64,000 bases of DNA, from the NCBI GenBank assembly GCA_009731375.1, contig BJOX01000043.1, positions 913,037-977,036 on the forward strand. Direction: 5' to 3'. Shown here piece after piece: positions 11,407-24,345 of the stretch. The DNA is from Paulinella micropora (Eukaryota; Cercozoa; Imbricatea; Euglyphida). Numbering within the stretch: the stretch's first letter is position 1; every line of letters starts with the position of its first letter. The position numbers and the translations under genes are program-made. A model generated the notes under the pieces. That model was not told where the DNA came from. It saw only the letters and a program-made list of their open reading frames with translations, and did no database searches.

Positions 11407-14081
11407 TTATTCGTCGAGGTATATTTCCTCGAGGGAGTTTATGAACTCCTCTTCGGTAGACGGTGATGATGGTTGCCTTCTCCATGTCACTGCGGGTTGG
11501 TCTTCCGCTGGCATGTCTAATTCCTGGTCCAGGCTTTCTTTCAAAGCCCTCGCTTCCGACCAGGTTAAGTCTTCTCCGACTTCCGAATGCTGTGGCACGA
11601 TACACCTTATGACTGGGGCGAATTGACCAATGATCTTCCCCAACTGGTATTCGTACTGTTGCCTCCAGTACGGCCACTCACGTCGAAAGTGGTAGATATA
11701 ACCCAACCGTTGAGTTATTTTGTGCCATCGGAACTCATCGGCTTGGACAAGTCTGTCCCAACCCAGTGCGTCCTGTGCCCTGAATCGTTCAATCATTGTT
11801 CGAAGCCTCTCACGCGGCCTCGATATGTGTTCGGAACGTTCTCGTCAGGATCGGCTAACTGGTTGGCGATGCGGGATGTCTTTGGGTCGTTGCTTCTCGT
11901 CAACTGCCGGTATATCGTCAGCAGCCACACGAGCCGATGCTCGTGTTGGAACCGTACGTAATACTGCTGCCGTAGCCGAGCCACACCTCGGAAACGCTCA
12001 GGTATACGTCGTCTTATGCCTCGCGGCCTACATAAGGAGGGGAGGCTTGGGTATGCCTAAGACCTGCCTATAGTACGCGAGTACATTCTCTTCAACCCTG
12101 AGGTCCCAGGGTTGGTCATGTTTGCTCCGAAGGTAGTAGGCTCGGTATGCCTTGACTTCCTCGGGCAATGGGATACCCGAAAATTCGAGCAGTCTGTAGT
12201 AAGACTTGATATCTTCCTGCGACCACTGCAACTTTCTGAGCTGGTGTGGTTCGAGCAGACATCTCGGATCCTCCCAGATGCCGTAGAACCGAAGGGCGTG
12301 TTTTCGCTGATAGTTCTCCAATCCCACCCATCCTCGCAGCGATTTGGCTTGCTCGAACAAGGTTTTGGTAAATCTCACTCGGTCCTCATCCATCGACTTA
12401 TACCGAGCGATCCCTGGTAACGGGGTGTCCCGACCCCATGTGTGCGGGACATCCCATCCGAAACATGGCGGTAATTGTGCGCAGGATATCAATTCGATAT
12501 CATTGTTGTATGCGTGATCTGGACATCGGTGAGGCCCGTATCGCTCTGGTGACGCATACGCTCTTTCCGTGAGGTGCCATCTCCGCGAGCATCTCGGACC
12601 CCATCCTCTCCCGCGTTTCTTTGACCCTTCACACTGTACCCTCAGGAAGTTGTCCTGTTCGGTGGGTTCGTACCTCGCTTTGTCAAGGTAGTTCGAGAAG
12701 CCCCGTTCGTCTAGTGGAGGCTTTGGTGGCGGCAGGTTAATCTTGCGAGGGTTTGCCTCAAACAAGTGCGAGTCTGGGACCCAATTAACCTGGTTTCCCA
12801 CCAATCGTATTCGGTACGGCTCCTTGGACGGTGTGAACGGGAACGTTCGTTCGTTGGTTGTGTGTGCGAGCGCCGGGCATTGTAGCCGCAGCCTGCGCTC
12901 CGCATCCGTGATATCTGGGTAAGATGGGTAGATCCGGTGTACTCTACGCGTCAGTGGGTCATACGCGTAGCGCACCGGTTTCTGATACTCCTCCCTTTCC
13001 CGATCCGGGTCTTGGTTCAGGTGTAGGTCCATACCTCTCAACATCGTTTCCGTGTCGATGCGATATGGCCTACGCACTCCGGGTGATACGACCCTCCACG
13101 TTCGCGGCGGTACCGGGCCCCATTCCGAATGTGCGTATATCGGACGGTCGATCGGTCCGTATACTCCGATATGTTGTCGGAGGCATCAAAGTACGCGGGG
13201 AATACTTCGTCCCTGCCCCAATGTGCCGTCGGTTCCGGTGGCGGGCAGCGGTGGTGCTGGTACGCCGGATCCGTGGGCCGTGGCCGCTCGTCGGGCCGCT
13301 TCTCTTCGGGCGGGTTCAGCTTGTCACTGTAAGCGTCGGGCTTGAGTCTATCCTCATCGCCGACTTTCTTCCAGTGTCTCAAGCGAGCTTCCTCCCTAGC
13401 GTCCATCCGCGTGAGGCTCAATTCTTCGCCATAATATAGGTTCTCGTCTTCTGGGATCCACCCTAATCCCGAGTGCTGAGGGGTGTTTAACCCTTCGGGA
13501 TCGACGTCCTCATCGGTGTGTTGCGATGCAGGTGTACTGCTGTCCTCAGTCGGTGCCTCCCCCTCGTCAGCCGATGACTTCATAGGGGTCGTCAACATCT
13601 CTGACTCGACTTCAGCTTTTCCCCGTGGGGATTTCGGTGTGGTCACAACACTAGCCTGAGTTGTGCCACCTGAAGGTTGAGCGGGTGTGAGCGGTGTATT
13701 GGGACCGCCAAGGTTGCGCTGCAGGGTTTCGTTTCCCCGTGCGCCCTTGCTTGCAAGGTTGTTTGCGCCACTGCTCGGAGTGGTCATTGTGATGTGGGGT
13801 GTCCCCTCTGGTGAGGTATGTATGTGACCGCACCTGAAGTTCGCTGCCTCAGATGGGTCTGGTTCGTCCGGCTGCTCCGCTTCGCGACGCCGGTCCGCCA
13901 CCGGGCTAGCTGCCGGGGTCGTTCCCGCCGGACTATCCCGCGTGGATGAGGGAGCCGTTGCCCTTCTCCCGCGATCGCCCGTAATCCTAGGTGTACTATC
14001 AGTATCACCAGGACCGAAGCCACGCACGCCTTGAGGAATCCCAGATACTGCTCCGCCAGATGTTCGGTGCCAAACATACAC
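11407..14081 (-). CDS. Additional 3' ORF of the retrotransposon, unknown product
   Basis: A sense-strand ORF lies downstream of pol and before the polypurine tract. Its first half, 14,081-13,038, is low-complexity, rich in P, T, S and E. After a frameshift near 13,060, the second half (13,077-12,028) looks globular, with many Arg, Trp and Tyr, a Cys/His group (CPDHAYNND, CAQLPPCFGW) and paired W residues. Further shifts near 12,020 and 11,800 lead to an acidic C-terminus ending EEFINSLEEIYLDE at 11,407. The position is that of env or accessory genes. I see no clear signal peptide, furin site or fusion peptide in this frame. An overlapping frame (14,245-13,784) has one hydrophobic stretch, ACVASVLVILIVHLGL. 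Function unknown; about 890 residues if joined. Confidence 0.6.
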
Positions 14082-14898
14082 CGCCAGGTGCCTATATCAC
14101 GTATGTGTCCGTGAGTACGTATGTGTCCGTGAGTTCGTATGTATATATATCTGTATGTCAGCCCAAGCACAACGAGCAATGTGCGATGTGTGTGCTGTTC
14201 TCGTGTCGGTGTTCGACTCTCTGCTCGTTTCCAAACGCTGGTCAACAGCGTGACAACGCGGGTGCACCCATGCCCCGGTCATCTTTGCTGTCCGCGTGTT
14301 CCACCCTCGCCGTACTGCGCGATTTGCGGCGGTATATAAATAGGGACATGTTATATTTCTTAGTGGTATAGATATGCTTATGTGTATACGTAGGGCCGTC
14401 GGGTGCCTTAGAGACCCTTCCATCCAAACAAAGAGCAAACAAGAGCGAGCATAATATCTAAGACACTCTGTGGGGAATAGCTTATCATACACCACTCATG
14501 CAATTGCCGCGGGAGGCGGGTGTGCAACTCGAGAGGAGGTGGGTATAATGTGCAATGCCAACCATATGAACGGGCATTGCTGCGCGTCAACATAGTTAGC
14601 CCGAAGCTATTCCGACCCCTGGTGGAACACCAATTACTAGCCCGTCAAGATACCTTCGGGGGCGTCGCACCTCACGGAGGGTAAGGCAGGGTCTTTTCCC
14701 GTGTATCATGTCATGTTAGGCTCTCTTTTGCTATCTCTAAGAAGAATGGACTTAGGTAGTATTTTAACAGATATGGAGTCCAAAGCCGAGCCCCTTTCCT
14801 ATGGCTCGTTTCTTACTGTTGCTACCCAGTATTGGTCTTTGGATCTCGCATACTACCCGCGTTAACTATGCTTGTGAGGTGTCACACGGCATGCTGAG

Positions 14899-15480
14899 CT
14901 AGGCTAGCTTGCGCCTCTTTGCCTGCCCCAATTTTGCTTTCTTATATTTGGCTGGTGGTGGTGCCCCGATGAAATGGGTCGCTATGCCCTCGGCTACTAT
15001 CTCATCCCACACCCGTAGTAGGGGGATTCGACCGTGCTGTAGATCGAATGGGTAATCCAGCTCCATCCTAGGCCATGCATGTATTTGCCACGGCGTACAG
15101 CCTTCGGACGTGTCCGTGATGCCTTTCCAGAACGTTTCGACCTGGTTGGAGTCGCGGTATACCGGATAAAAAAATCCGCAATTCCGGCTCGTCGAGGTCC
15201 TGGTGTGATCGATAGAACTGCAGTACGGGCGGCTCGGCTTTGATTGCCTTGCTTGTGCGCGTGACCCGAGTCTGCGGCTCCCATTCTCTCATGAGGAAGA
15301 AATCGTTGGGGCAATCGTCGCCGACATGTGCCTCTGGTGGCCGAAGAAGGTATATCTTTCCGACGTCCCAGTGCATGGTTTTCACGTCGGCGGCCGACCT
15401 CAGCTTTGATTCAGCTGGTGGGCGTCTCGGCACCGGTTCAACCTTCTCCTTCTGTTCCGACTGCAGGTGGTTGGTCGGCC
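14899..15480 (-). CDS. Extra C-terminal region of Pol, function unknown
   Basis: After the integrase tail the frame continues into a conserved-looking segment (WDVGKIYLLRPPEAHVGDDC, then NDFFLMREWEP). One frameshift later it reads GFFYPVYRDSNQVETFWKG and ends in a basic tail (KYKKAKLGQAKRRKLA) at a TAG, 14,899-14,901. It stands where some gypsy elements carry a chromodomain. I do not see the aromatic cage of a chromodomain, so this may be a different chromatin- or host-binding module. It is part of the pol reading unit, not a separate gene. Confidence 0.5.
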
Positions 15481-18400
15481 CTGGCGCGATAACGTCCCCC
15501 TCGGAAGCGTCGGCTTGTTCAGCCGCGACTTCTTCTGCTTCGTTATTATTCAGATCATTCCCCTCGGCTACGGTCCGGTAAGGGTTGTGTCGGGTTTTCC
15601 TTCGCCTCGGCCGTCTTGTCTCGGCGCTTGGGCGGCGGCCTTAGACTGTGTTCCAGCTTCTGTACCGCTTCCGTCATTGTTTCGTTACGATCCAGCATGG
15701 GGTTAAAACGCATCAGCCGCCGTACATGTACTACTAGCGTCTTGCCCTTTCCCTGTATTCGGTATGTCAAAGCACCTACTTGTTCTACGACAGTGTAAGG
15801 GCCTTGCCACATCGGGAAGAGTTTGACGCTAACCAAGTTGGGTACCTGGGGCACGTACAGGAAGACTAAGTCCCCTTTATGGTATTCGCCCGACTCATAC
15901 TTGACTTTGTTCGGCGTCTGCTGGTTTTGTTTGTGAGCCTCTTCGGCCTCCCGCGCCTTCATGACGAGTGTCTGGCTTCCGCCATGACTCGTAGGCGACA
16001 GGCCATCAGCTCATCATGCTCTAAGAAGCCCCTTCCGGGAGGTTTGGTAATACCAACTCCTCCGGAATCCTTAGGTGCTGTCCGTATACCAGGAGATTGG
16101 GGAAGCGCCCGTGGCTTTTCCGCCCAATGCCCTCGATGCGGTGTTGTTCATGGAGAACACAAAAGACGGTAAGGCCTTATGCCATACGTGTTGGTTATTG
16201 CGACAATACTGCTGGAGCGCGGCCTTGAGCGGTCTATGGACCCTCTCAATTTTGCCGTTGCTCTCTGGTGAATATGCAGTTACGTATTTCCACTTAAAGC
16301 CCCGCACTGTGGACAGCCGAGCGGAGAGTTCGTTTGTAAACTCCGATCCCCGATCGCTGTACACATTTTTCGGCACTCCTGTATATCGGAAGACATGGTC
16401 GACCAGGGCCTCGCATGTCGATTCCGCATCCTTTTCCACCACTGGTACCGCGAACACATAATTCGAGAAGCGGTCTATGGCTGTTAGGATGTACCGATAA
16501 TTTTGGGTCTCCGCTCGCGGTAGCGGTCCTACGTAATCAACATGCAAAGTTTCGAATAGGTTCTCAACAAGCTTGTATTCGCCATAAAGGCCTCTTTGAG
16601 CGTTGTTGTGTGGTGTCTTGGTTTGCTTGCAGTGTTCGCATGTGTCAACTGTGTCGGCAATGGATTTCTGCATGCCATGCCACCAAAACCTGCGTGAAAT
16701 AAACCATGACATTTTATCCCTTCCCGTGTGTGAGTTGAGAGCAGAGCGGTGAGTGGCTAAAAGCATCGCCTTGCGCAACTGGGTTGGTAACCACTGTGCA
16801 CTTTGAAGGCGTCTTTTCCCACTTACCGCCTGCCCCCTTATACCACAGGAGGTTATCATTCCAGGTCATCGTTTTCTTATGGGCTCTTATTTCTCTCGTC
16901 TCAGGATTTGCTATCGGGTCAATAGCGTGAGCAATGAAGGGGCCCCATTCCTTAGAGCTCTTCGCCAACTGACCAAACACCTCGGGCCTGCCACCTTTAT
17001 ATCCATGTCATCCAGCTGGAGAGCACTGTTCGGTGTGTTCGCTCGGCAGCCGCGATAATCGCCGACCTTTCAGGGTGAACATGCTGGGGTACCCAGAACG
17101 ACTGCGTCCTATCCGCGAAAAATGCGTTAAAGGAGTGTTCATGTTCATGGGTCTGACCGGCTTTATATTTCCCTCGCTGAGGATGTCCGACTGGGTGTCG
17201 ATCTCCTCCAGCAGGTCTTGCCAGTCCTCAGCTTCGTGTTGCGCGCAGCACACGCGACGTATGCATTGCAGCTGGTCCAACAGTTCAGCTTGAGAATCGG
17301 GTCTATATCCCGGTGTCCAGCTTTGCGCGTTGGCGGCCATGTATGCCATCCCCGCCGGCAACGTGTCTTTGAAATCTGCTGTATGCTCCGTGGCCGTCCA
17401 GTCATCATCGGCTGTCCATCCGACTAGGCAGGCCGTGGACTTTCTAATGCAAAGCGGTCTAATCCGTCGCCTACGGAGCCTTTCACCCGAGGCATCCGTG
17501 ATAGGCTATCTGGGACCGTGTTTTCTTTACTTTTAATGTACTCGATGGTGAAATCATACAAGGCCAGCTCCGACTGCCATCGGGCCAGTCGTCCCGTAAT
17601 ATGTTCTCGGTCCATGAACCATCTAAGGTTGGCATGATCTGTTTGAACCAATATGTTCGGAGCACCCAACAAGTACTCCCTCAGCCGACTGAACGCCCAA
17701 ACTATCGCCAACGCTTCGCGTTGTCTGGTGCAGTAGTTGACCTGTTCGGGCGTCAACTTCTTGCTGACGAACATGGTCGGTCTCAACTGTTTGTGGTCAG
17801 AATCGTATTGTTGTAAGACGGCCCCGATCGCGTATTCGACGCGTCGGTTGCTACAACAAAACGCTTCTCAAAGTCGGGGAGAACCAAGACCGATCCGCCC
17901 TCTGTGAGGGGGTCTCGTGTCAACGCCTTCTTCAGCTATGTGTATACCTCCGCCGCCTTTCGCGGCCACTCGCAATCCGGGTCGCCTTGAAGGCAGAAGT
18001 CCCGTAATGGTTTGACAAAGTCCTGGAAGTTCGGGATAAATTCCGAATACACCTGTGCCATACAGAGGAAGGAGTGCAGCGCTGTGCGTGTGTTTGGGCG
18101 TGGAAGGGAACGGATAGCGTCCTGCTTCTCCGGCTTCAACACTATTACCCCATCCTTGACTCTGTACCCTAGATAATCGATGTGGTCCTTAGCGAACGAA
18201 CGCTTCTCTAGGTTCAACCTGAGGCCGAAGGCTTCTAGGCGTCTCAAGATGTCCGATACGTGAGCCAGGTGCTCCGCTGCTGTCTTTGAATAAATAACGA
18301 TATCATCGATGTAACAAAAGCTATACTGGTTAGTATGTCCGTAAGTTTCAGTGAACTTCGGATCACCGTACTTCGGGTCGGACAGAGCTTGATTCATGCA

Positions 18401-20430
18401 ATCCTGAAAGATAGCCGGGGCGGTTTTCAATCCCATCGGGAGGACTGTCCACTGGTACAGTCTCCCGCCGACGGCAAAGGCCGTCAGTGCCCGACTTTCC
18501 ACATCCAAAGGGATGTTCCAGAATCCATTCTTCAAGTCTAGCTTTGTAAAGAACTTAGCATCCCGGAGTCGGTTGAGGCCATCCCGCATACGGGGAATTG
18601 GTGCCTCAACGCTCTTGATGATCTTATTGAGCCTCGTGTAATTGATGCAAAATCGTTGCTTGCCATCCGGCTTTGGCGCAAGCCGAACCGGTGATCGGTA
18701 CTCCGACCACGACGGTTCTATTAGCCGTTTAGCCAACATATCTTGAATCATTTCCTCGCAGATCTGCTCCTCCTTGTAACTGAGGCAATCCGCGGAGACG
18801 AGGCATCGTCTGTCCCACTTGTCGCTCTATCTTAGCAGCAGTATGCGTCACGCCGCCGGCTACAAGGGGTCCAAAAAGTGTCTTATTCTTCAGAAACTGA
18901 GCCTTGAGATCCCGAACAAAGTCTGGTGGCCCTGACTGTCGCGCCACGACTTCGTCGATGATCTCTTCGACCGGTTTCTGGTCTCTCGGGTCATCCGGGT
19001 ACTCTAAGATGAAGTCCGGATCCTCAACCTCATCCTTCGCGTCCCTGCCTGGGTATCGCGTGGTGGACTGGTTGTCCCATGTTGCAAATTCCTGAAGTTC
19101 TACTAACATATCGGCGTATTGTTTCGCTGCCGACTTGTGAAAGAACCCCGGAAAGATCTGAAAGGCAATCTCCCGCATGTCATCCACCTTTCGGGTCAGT
19201 AGTTTGGTTCTGTATGCCAGACCATCCTGCCTTGATCCTAATCGGAATGCCATGAGTGGTTTAGCCTGTCGACTAGGTATCGGTATTGGGTCATCGACCA
19301 CCCTATCCAATACATCCCTCCACCACATCACGGTGGGGTGTATCGGGAGTATAATGGTGATGTCTTCGCCCCGATCCAACCTGTCAGCCAGTAGTTTCGG
19401 CACCTTGGAAAGGTTCTCGGGCTGTATGGGCTCCGATCCCTTATACCAAAGCTTTAACTTTTCCATCACATTATCGTCCTCTGTTCGGCGTTTAGATGCA
19501 TGGAAAACCAAGCTCGATTTGACCCTTATGAATTCATGTGGCCGTTTCTGCCCGCCCCCATATAGGTAGGTTTGGTCAAAGCCGTGCCATGATTCATCCT
19601 TCTTCCGCAGCAGCAAGATTTGGGCCTCGCGCTCAGCTGCTAAATCCTCGAAGCCCGCCCATGGGCCGGTCAGCTCCGGGACATAAACATTCGTGTATAC
19701 CCATGCTGTGCCAGCGGGCGTAACACGCTGCTGTGTCCGTATATCATGCGGTATGGGGGGGTGCGGGTGGGATCAAGGTCACCTGCGCTCTTCCCCTATA
19801 CGGGTGATCTATCGGACGTTCTGGACAAGGGTTAAGTATGGGGTATTCCGCCACATGTCGGCCCCGTCCATACTTAATAACATCCTGCCTAATAAAAGCT
19901 GAGCTTCCATCATCTTCAGATCAAGTTTACCCAGCACTATTGTTTCCGGGAAATCTGGCACCACCAAGACGTGTATTGTGTATGTCATGCCAGTCGGGAA
20001 TTCCACCGTCAACGGAATGCGACCAATGATCGCACTTCTTCCGTCGTTAGCACCCCGGATATATCCGAGCTTCCCTTCGCGCGTGAATTCGAATAACTTT
20101 CCGAATTTATCTATAAATCTTTTACCCGCGAAGGTGATTTGTGCCATGCTATCGTTACCGGTGTCCAGGTGGGCGTTGAGCTCCCGCCAAAATGGACGGG
20201 TGTAGCTCATGTCCCTTGCCTCCGCTGCAGGGAGGTCCTGGGGTTCGGCTGTCGACGTGAGGGCTTGTTGCAGTTCCATCTCAGCATACCTGCGCCATCC
20301 GGCGTTGTGCATCGCCAAGCTTGTCCGGGTCCACTAAGGGTGTTAGTCCCATCTGGCTTACGACCGCCGCAGAAACGCTTGGCCATCCCGTGGGCCCGGA
20401 AGCACTACAGGATTCTGTGCTGTGAATGGT
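14899..20430 (-). CDS. pol: Pol polyprotein (PR-RT-RNase H-INT), disrupted
   Basis: Protease: AHLDTGNDSMAQ near 20,180, a D-T-G active site. Reverse transcriptase, 18,751-17,939: KLDLKNGFWNIPL, LPMGLKTAPAIFQ and the catalytic YIDDIVIYS. RNase H: VQTDHANLRWFMD and the YCTRQREALAIVW segment at 17,786-17,424. Integrase, 16,859-16,071: an H-H-C-C zinc motif ending CEHCKQ, then D (HVDYVGPL), D (YSDRGSEF) and E (ESNGKIERVH). Integrase tail, 15,962-15,555: LFPMWQGPYTVVEQVG, a GPY/F-type module. Breaks include a frameshift near 18,780, an in-frame TAG at 17,936-17,938, shifts near 17,830, 17,000, 16,000 and 15,560, and one near 15,150. Domain order fixes the class as Ty3/gypsy. The start is approximate. 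Confidence 0.92.
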
Positions 20431-20660
20431 GATGCAGTATACATGTTGTCTGTGTGTGGGGGGAATGCATGGTCAATATGCGGTATATTGGTGATTAATA
20501 TCGGAACCGGTCACCGTTCCCGGGGCTAGTCGAACACCACGACCGAGCAAAGACCGTTGAGGTGCTATTTGTTGTTTTGCCCTGGCTTTAATGTTAATCA
20601 CCTTGTTCTCAAAAAGGGCTGTTTTCTGTAGTGAGGCGACTGGGATGGAACCTGCCTTGC

Positions 20661-23600
20661 TTACGCAAGTTGCCCGTCCATTTTACCATCATCCTCACTA
20701 GCCGCCTGTGCGACATCGTCTTCGGGTGGAGATGGGTGAGGGTCCGCCTGTACATTATTGCGGATGGTCGTCACCTCAGGTGAAGGTGGACGGCCACGAC
20801 TACTGTTGTGCCCCTCTGTTATCTCTTCGCTCACCCCTGCCGTAGCAGTACTATTGACTGTGATCAAGGGGTCTGAGACCCCCGCAATACTATCTACTTG
20901 CGGTGTAGAAGGGGGCACAGCAACCCTAGCCGTCGGTGACTCGATACTGACTTGTGTCACCTGACCTGGCGTTGGTGTAGCCTCCATTCTTACTGTCTTA
21001 TCTACTACTGGTGCGGGTGGGGACACAGCAACCCTAGCCGTCGGTGACTCGATATCGGCTTGTGTCACCTGACCTGGCGTTGGTGTGGCCTCCGTTACCA
21101 TCACCCTATTAACTAGTGTTTCTGTTACTACTGCGCCTGTCCCGACAACTAGTCCATCACCCTCTGCGGTGGCTATCGTTTCCAACGGGTGTGCAAAACG
21201 CACCCGCTTACGTGCCCCGGGGTGTGTCCCTTCCGTTGATTGTCTAGGACTTGAGTTTGCGCTTCTTGTAGGACTTGTGTCCTGCTGGCTGGCCTTGGCC
21301 TGCACAACACATGTGACGTGTGGCTTGCGTTTGCGTTTGCGTGCCTTGGGCTTACCCATCTGGCTCAGGAGTGACTCCTGCCCGGGCATGTATGCCGCGA
21401 ACTTATCCGCCGCCGGGAATTGGCTCTTGAGCATTTCGGCTTCCGCATCGAAGGCGGCGCACCAACTCGCCACGTGCCCGTTTGGCATCAGAGAGACCCG
21501 TCCGTGTTCATCAACGTCCGGGAATGGCAAGTTCATGTGTGCCTGCTGTTTCGGGCAGGGCACCCAATCGCCATCTTCCGGCCTTTCGACCTTCGACTCT
21601 CCCGCCTTGTATCGGCGTATGTACCGTCTCATCGCTATTGGGTGCTGCGGAGTGCCCGGGAATGTGTGCCATCGTTGACACGACTTTCCCATGAGGCAGG
21701 GCCATACCCAAAATAGACGTTCTGGTAAGCAGTTAAAATCCAGTGCGTGGTGAAAATAATCACACAAAGTATTCGACTTGACCGTTGGCGGGTTGCCAAG
21801 GTCATCTAACCTCTGTACCCCGTACGGGCATCCAGCCGGACCAGGGTCGATGGCTAATGAGCTGAGAGGTTGATTGGTTTGCCGTGGGATTGTACGTGTT
21901 TTCTTTTTCTTTGTCGCCGGCTCACGTGGGGGCGGGGCCCCTTGTGTCTGGCTAACCGGCGGTGGTGTGGGAGGTAACATGGGGGGTGGTAAGGGCGGTG
22001 GTGAGGAGATGGGCATGGTAAACTGTGGTGCTTGGTAAGTATGAGGTGGTGATGTCAAGCTCACCGGTGGTGGAGAATGAAACCCCGAAGTAGATTGTTG
22101 GGCATATGGGTTAGGGCTACCTCCCGCTGGAGAAGATGTAGATGCGTATGAGTTTGGAGAATGTCGCGGCTCCTGTCCCCAATACGGGTTCGAGGAACTC
22201 GATGAGCTCGACGACGATGACCAGTATGGGTTAGGTGAACTCGAGGGGGATCTCTGATAGGAGCTGGACCCCGTATAAGAGTGGTCTCCCCATGAGGTGG
22301 ATGTGACGAAGGACAGTATGTCAAACTGTGGTTCGTTTGCCTTGGCCTGATAATCAGGCAACGACAATCCTACAGCCTGCATGGCCTGCAGCAAGATGTT
22401 TGCCCGCCGCATACGTTCGTCCTTGTTCGATTTAGAGCCGAAGATCTTCTTCACAAAAAGTTGCATCCCACGCTGATACTTCGACCAATCGATCAACGCG
22501 AAAACTCTGAAGCGAGAATGCGCGGTCATCGGCATCCTGTGCCTGTGACAAGACGTTGCGAATGTATCTTTCCCCCGTTGTTCGGCCTTTGGTGGTCGTT
22601 GCTCTAGCGATGCCCTTAAGGACTGCCACCAGTAACATCGCAAAATCCGCACGAACAAGGGGCGTGATCAACTTTTGTGGGAGGTCCACGATTTCGTTGT
22701 GTGGCACATCGGCTTCCCACATACGTTGTGCCATTGCCGACACCAGGTCGGCGACGATTTCAGGGTCGCACATGAAACCCCAGTTGGCTCCCTTCACAAA
22801 TTGTTCGAGCAGGTAATAAGGTCGCCCGGGAAGCTTCAATTGTCCCCCTTGAATCAATCGGCCCGCTTCCTCATCCCATAGTGGCCACTTGTGCGTTAAC
22901 AAGTCTTGGGATGCCCAACGACTGGCTTTGTTGGCTAATATCTGTTTAGTGTCAGCAGCGGTTAGACTGAACTGTCCAATCGTGCTGTCTAGACACGTAT
23001 AGCCCAACAAAAGCAAGATACCTTCGCCATAATCAATATTAACTTGCGGGTTATACTTGCCATAGTCAAAAGTTGTGGCCTTGTCGAGCCGAGTCAGAGC
23101 TCGTTCGACCGATTTGTCGTTCGCTTTCTTTTGTTCTTCCGTGGTGTTTGAAGGTTGGTTGTGTCCGCCACCCCCCCTGGTTTCCCTGGGGCGGGACAAC
23201 TACCGTCTTGTGAAAGAAGACGAATGTCGTTCCCTCTGGGACGACGGTTGCTCTGCCGTCATTGCCATATGTGACATGAACCTCGTTCGCTAGGCAAATT
23301 CGGAGGATGTCACTGATGGTCTGTGCCACTAACTCGCACATAGCGAGGAAGTTTCACCAGTAAAGCTTAACCGCCGGATGGGGAGCGATTTTCATTTGCA
23401 CTGCCTTACCACCTCTAATAGCCTTCTCAAACACCATGTTGGCCTTGAAGTATTTGAACTTCGTTGCCATTCTACTCACCCATGTCCACTGATGCTGTTC
23501 GATTGTATCAAGCAGCTCGTTAAGGGTGTCCCGGGCTTGGGCAGCTGCTGTTGAATCGTCCTCAGAGGGGAGAAGCTGTTTCTTCCAGCTCTTGTGCTCT

Positions 23601-24345
23601 GTGAGGGTGAGATTCCAAATTGCAACCGCAGCACTCAGGTTTCGTGCTGAAACTATATTCCAAGCTTGTATCTCCGAGATAAACACCAGCAACCCTGCCG
23701 AGTTGGGCCACTTTGTGTCTGTAGCTAGTTCTTTATCTGGGTCCTGTGTGAAAGGAAAAGTGAGAGAGGTTTGCAGATCCTTTTTCTCGACGAATAAGGT
23801 ATTCAGCAGAGCTGGGTACCTTTGGTGGTTTATCTGCCACGCCTCGTCTAATAAGGAGTCACGCACGGTTGCTAGAACCCTGTAGAGGTCCATAAGATGA
23901 TGTATGGTAGCGGTACCATTTGCACTAAGGCTCGGATTGAACAAATGCATTAGTCCAATAGCCCCTTGTATCGAGGGTTCCTTGAACATACACCTGTACC
24001 ACGTTGCCTCCTCGAACATATTATTCGGGAAAAGATGCATCGAGTTGTCGTTTGGGTTTGTCCCATGTTCCTCGTCATCTAGAGGGTTGCCTGGCCATCC
24101 CTCGGCTGGGCCTCGGTATCGGTCCAGCACTACCTTCGTTTGAATTGCACGAGCCGGAATTACCAACCCATTGTGGGGCCCTCTCCATGAGAGCAAGGGA
24201 CAGGTTCCTCCTGTGCTCGTCCTCCTCCCCTTGCGAGAGTGGTAAAACCGCCGCCTGTGGCGGGCGTGTCGTTACCGTCTGCTTCGTCAGACATGTCGAG
24301 TTTTATAGCGATGGATGATCTCGTTTTAGAGCCTATCCACGCCAT
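20661..24345 (-). CDS. Gag-like polyprotein ORF with frameshifts
   Basis: The ATG at 24,345 opens an acidic start. The frame changes near 24,170, again near 23,350-23,200, and near 22,500, before a long open stretch of about 600 codons ends at 20,661. The first ~600 residues look like a helical capsid-type region. A proline/serine-rich segment with repeated NPYW follows. Next comes a Cys/His cluster (C-x12-C-x5-C-x3-H) in FNCLPERLFWVWPCLMGKSC, then a basic KARKRKRKPH stretch. Two ~33-residue repeats share ATPTPGQVTQ and ESPTARVAV. The tail is acidic. The position before protease supports Gag. It is much longer than a usual Ty3/gypsy Gag, and no canonical CCHC knuckle is visible. The frameshifts may be mutations or sequencing errors. 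Confidence 0.7.

Noticed and set aside
14242-14245. Alternative start of the extra retrotransposon ORF with a transmembrane segment (env-like)
   Set aside because: The hydrophobic stretch is in a different frame (14,245-13,784) from the long ORF, and no other envelope feature is present. Env is not claimed.
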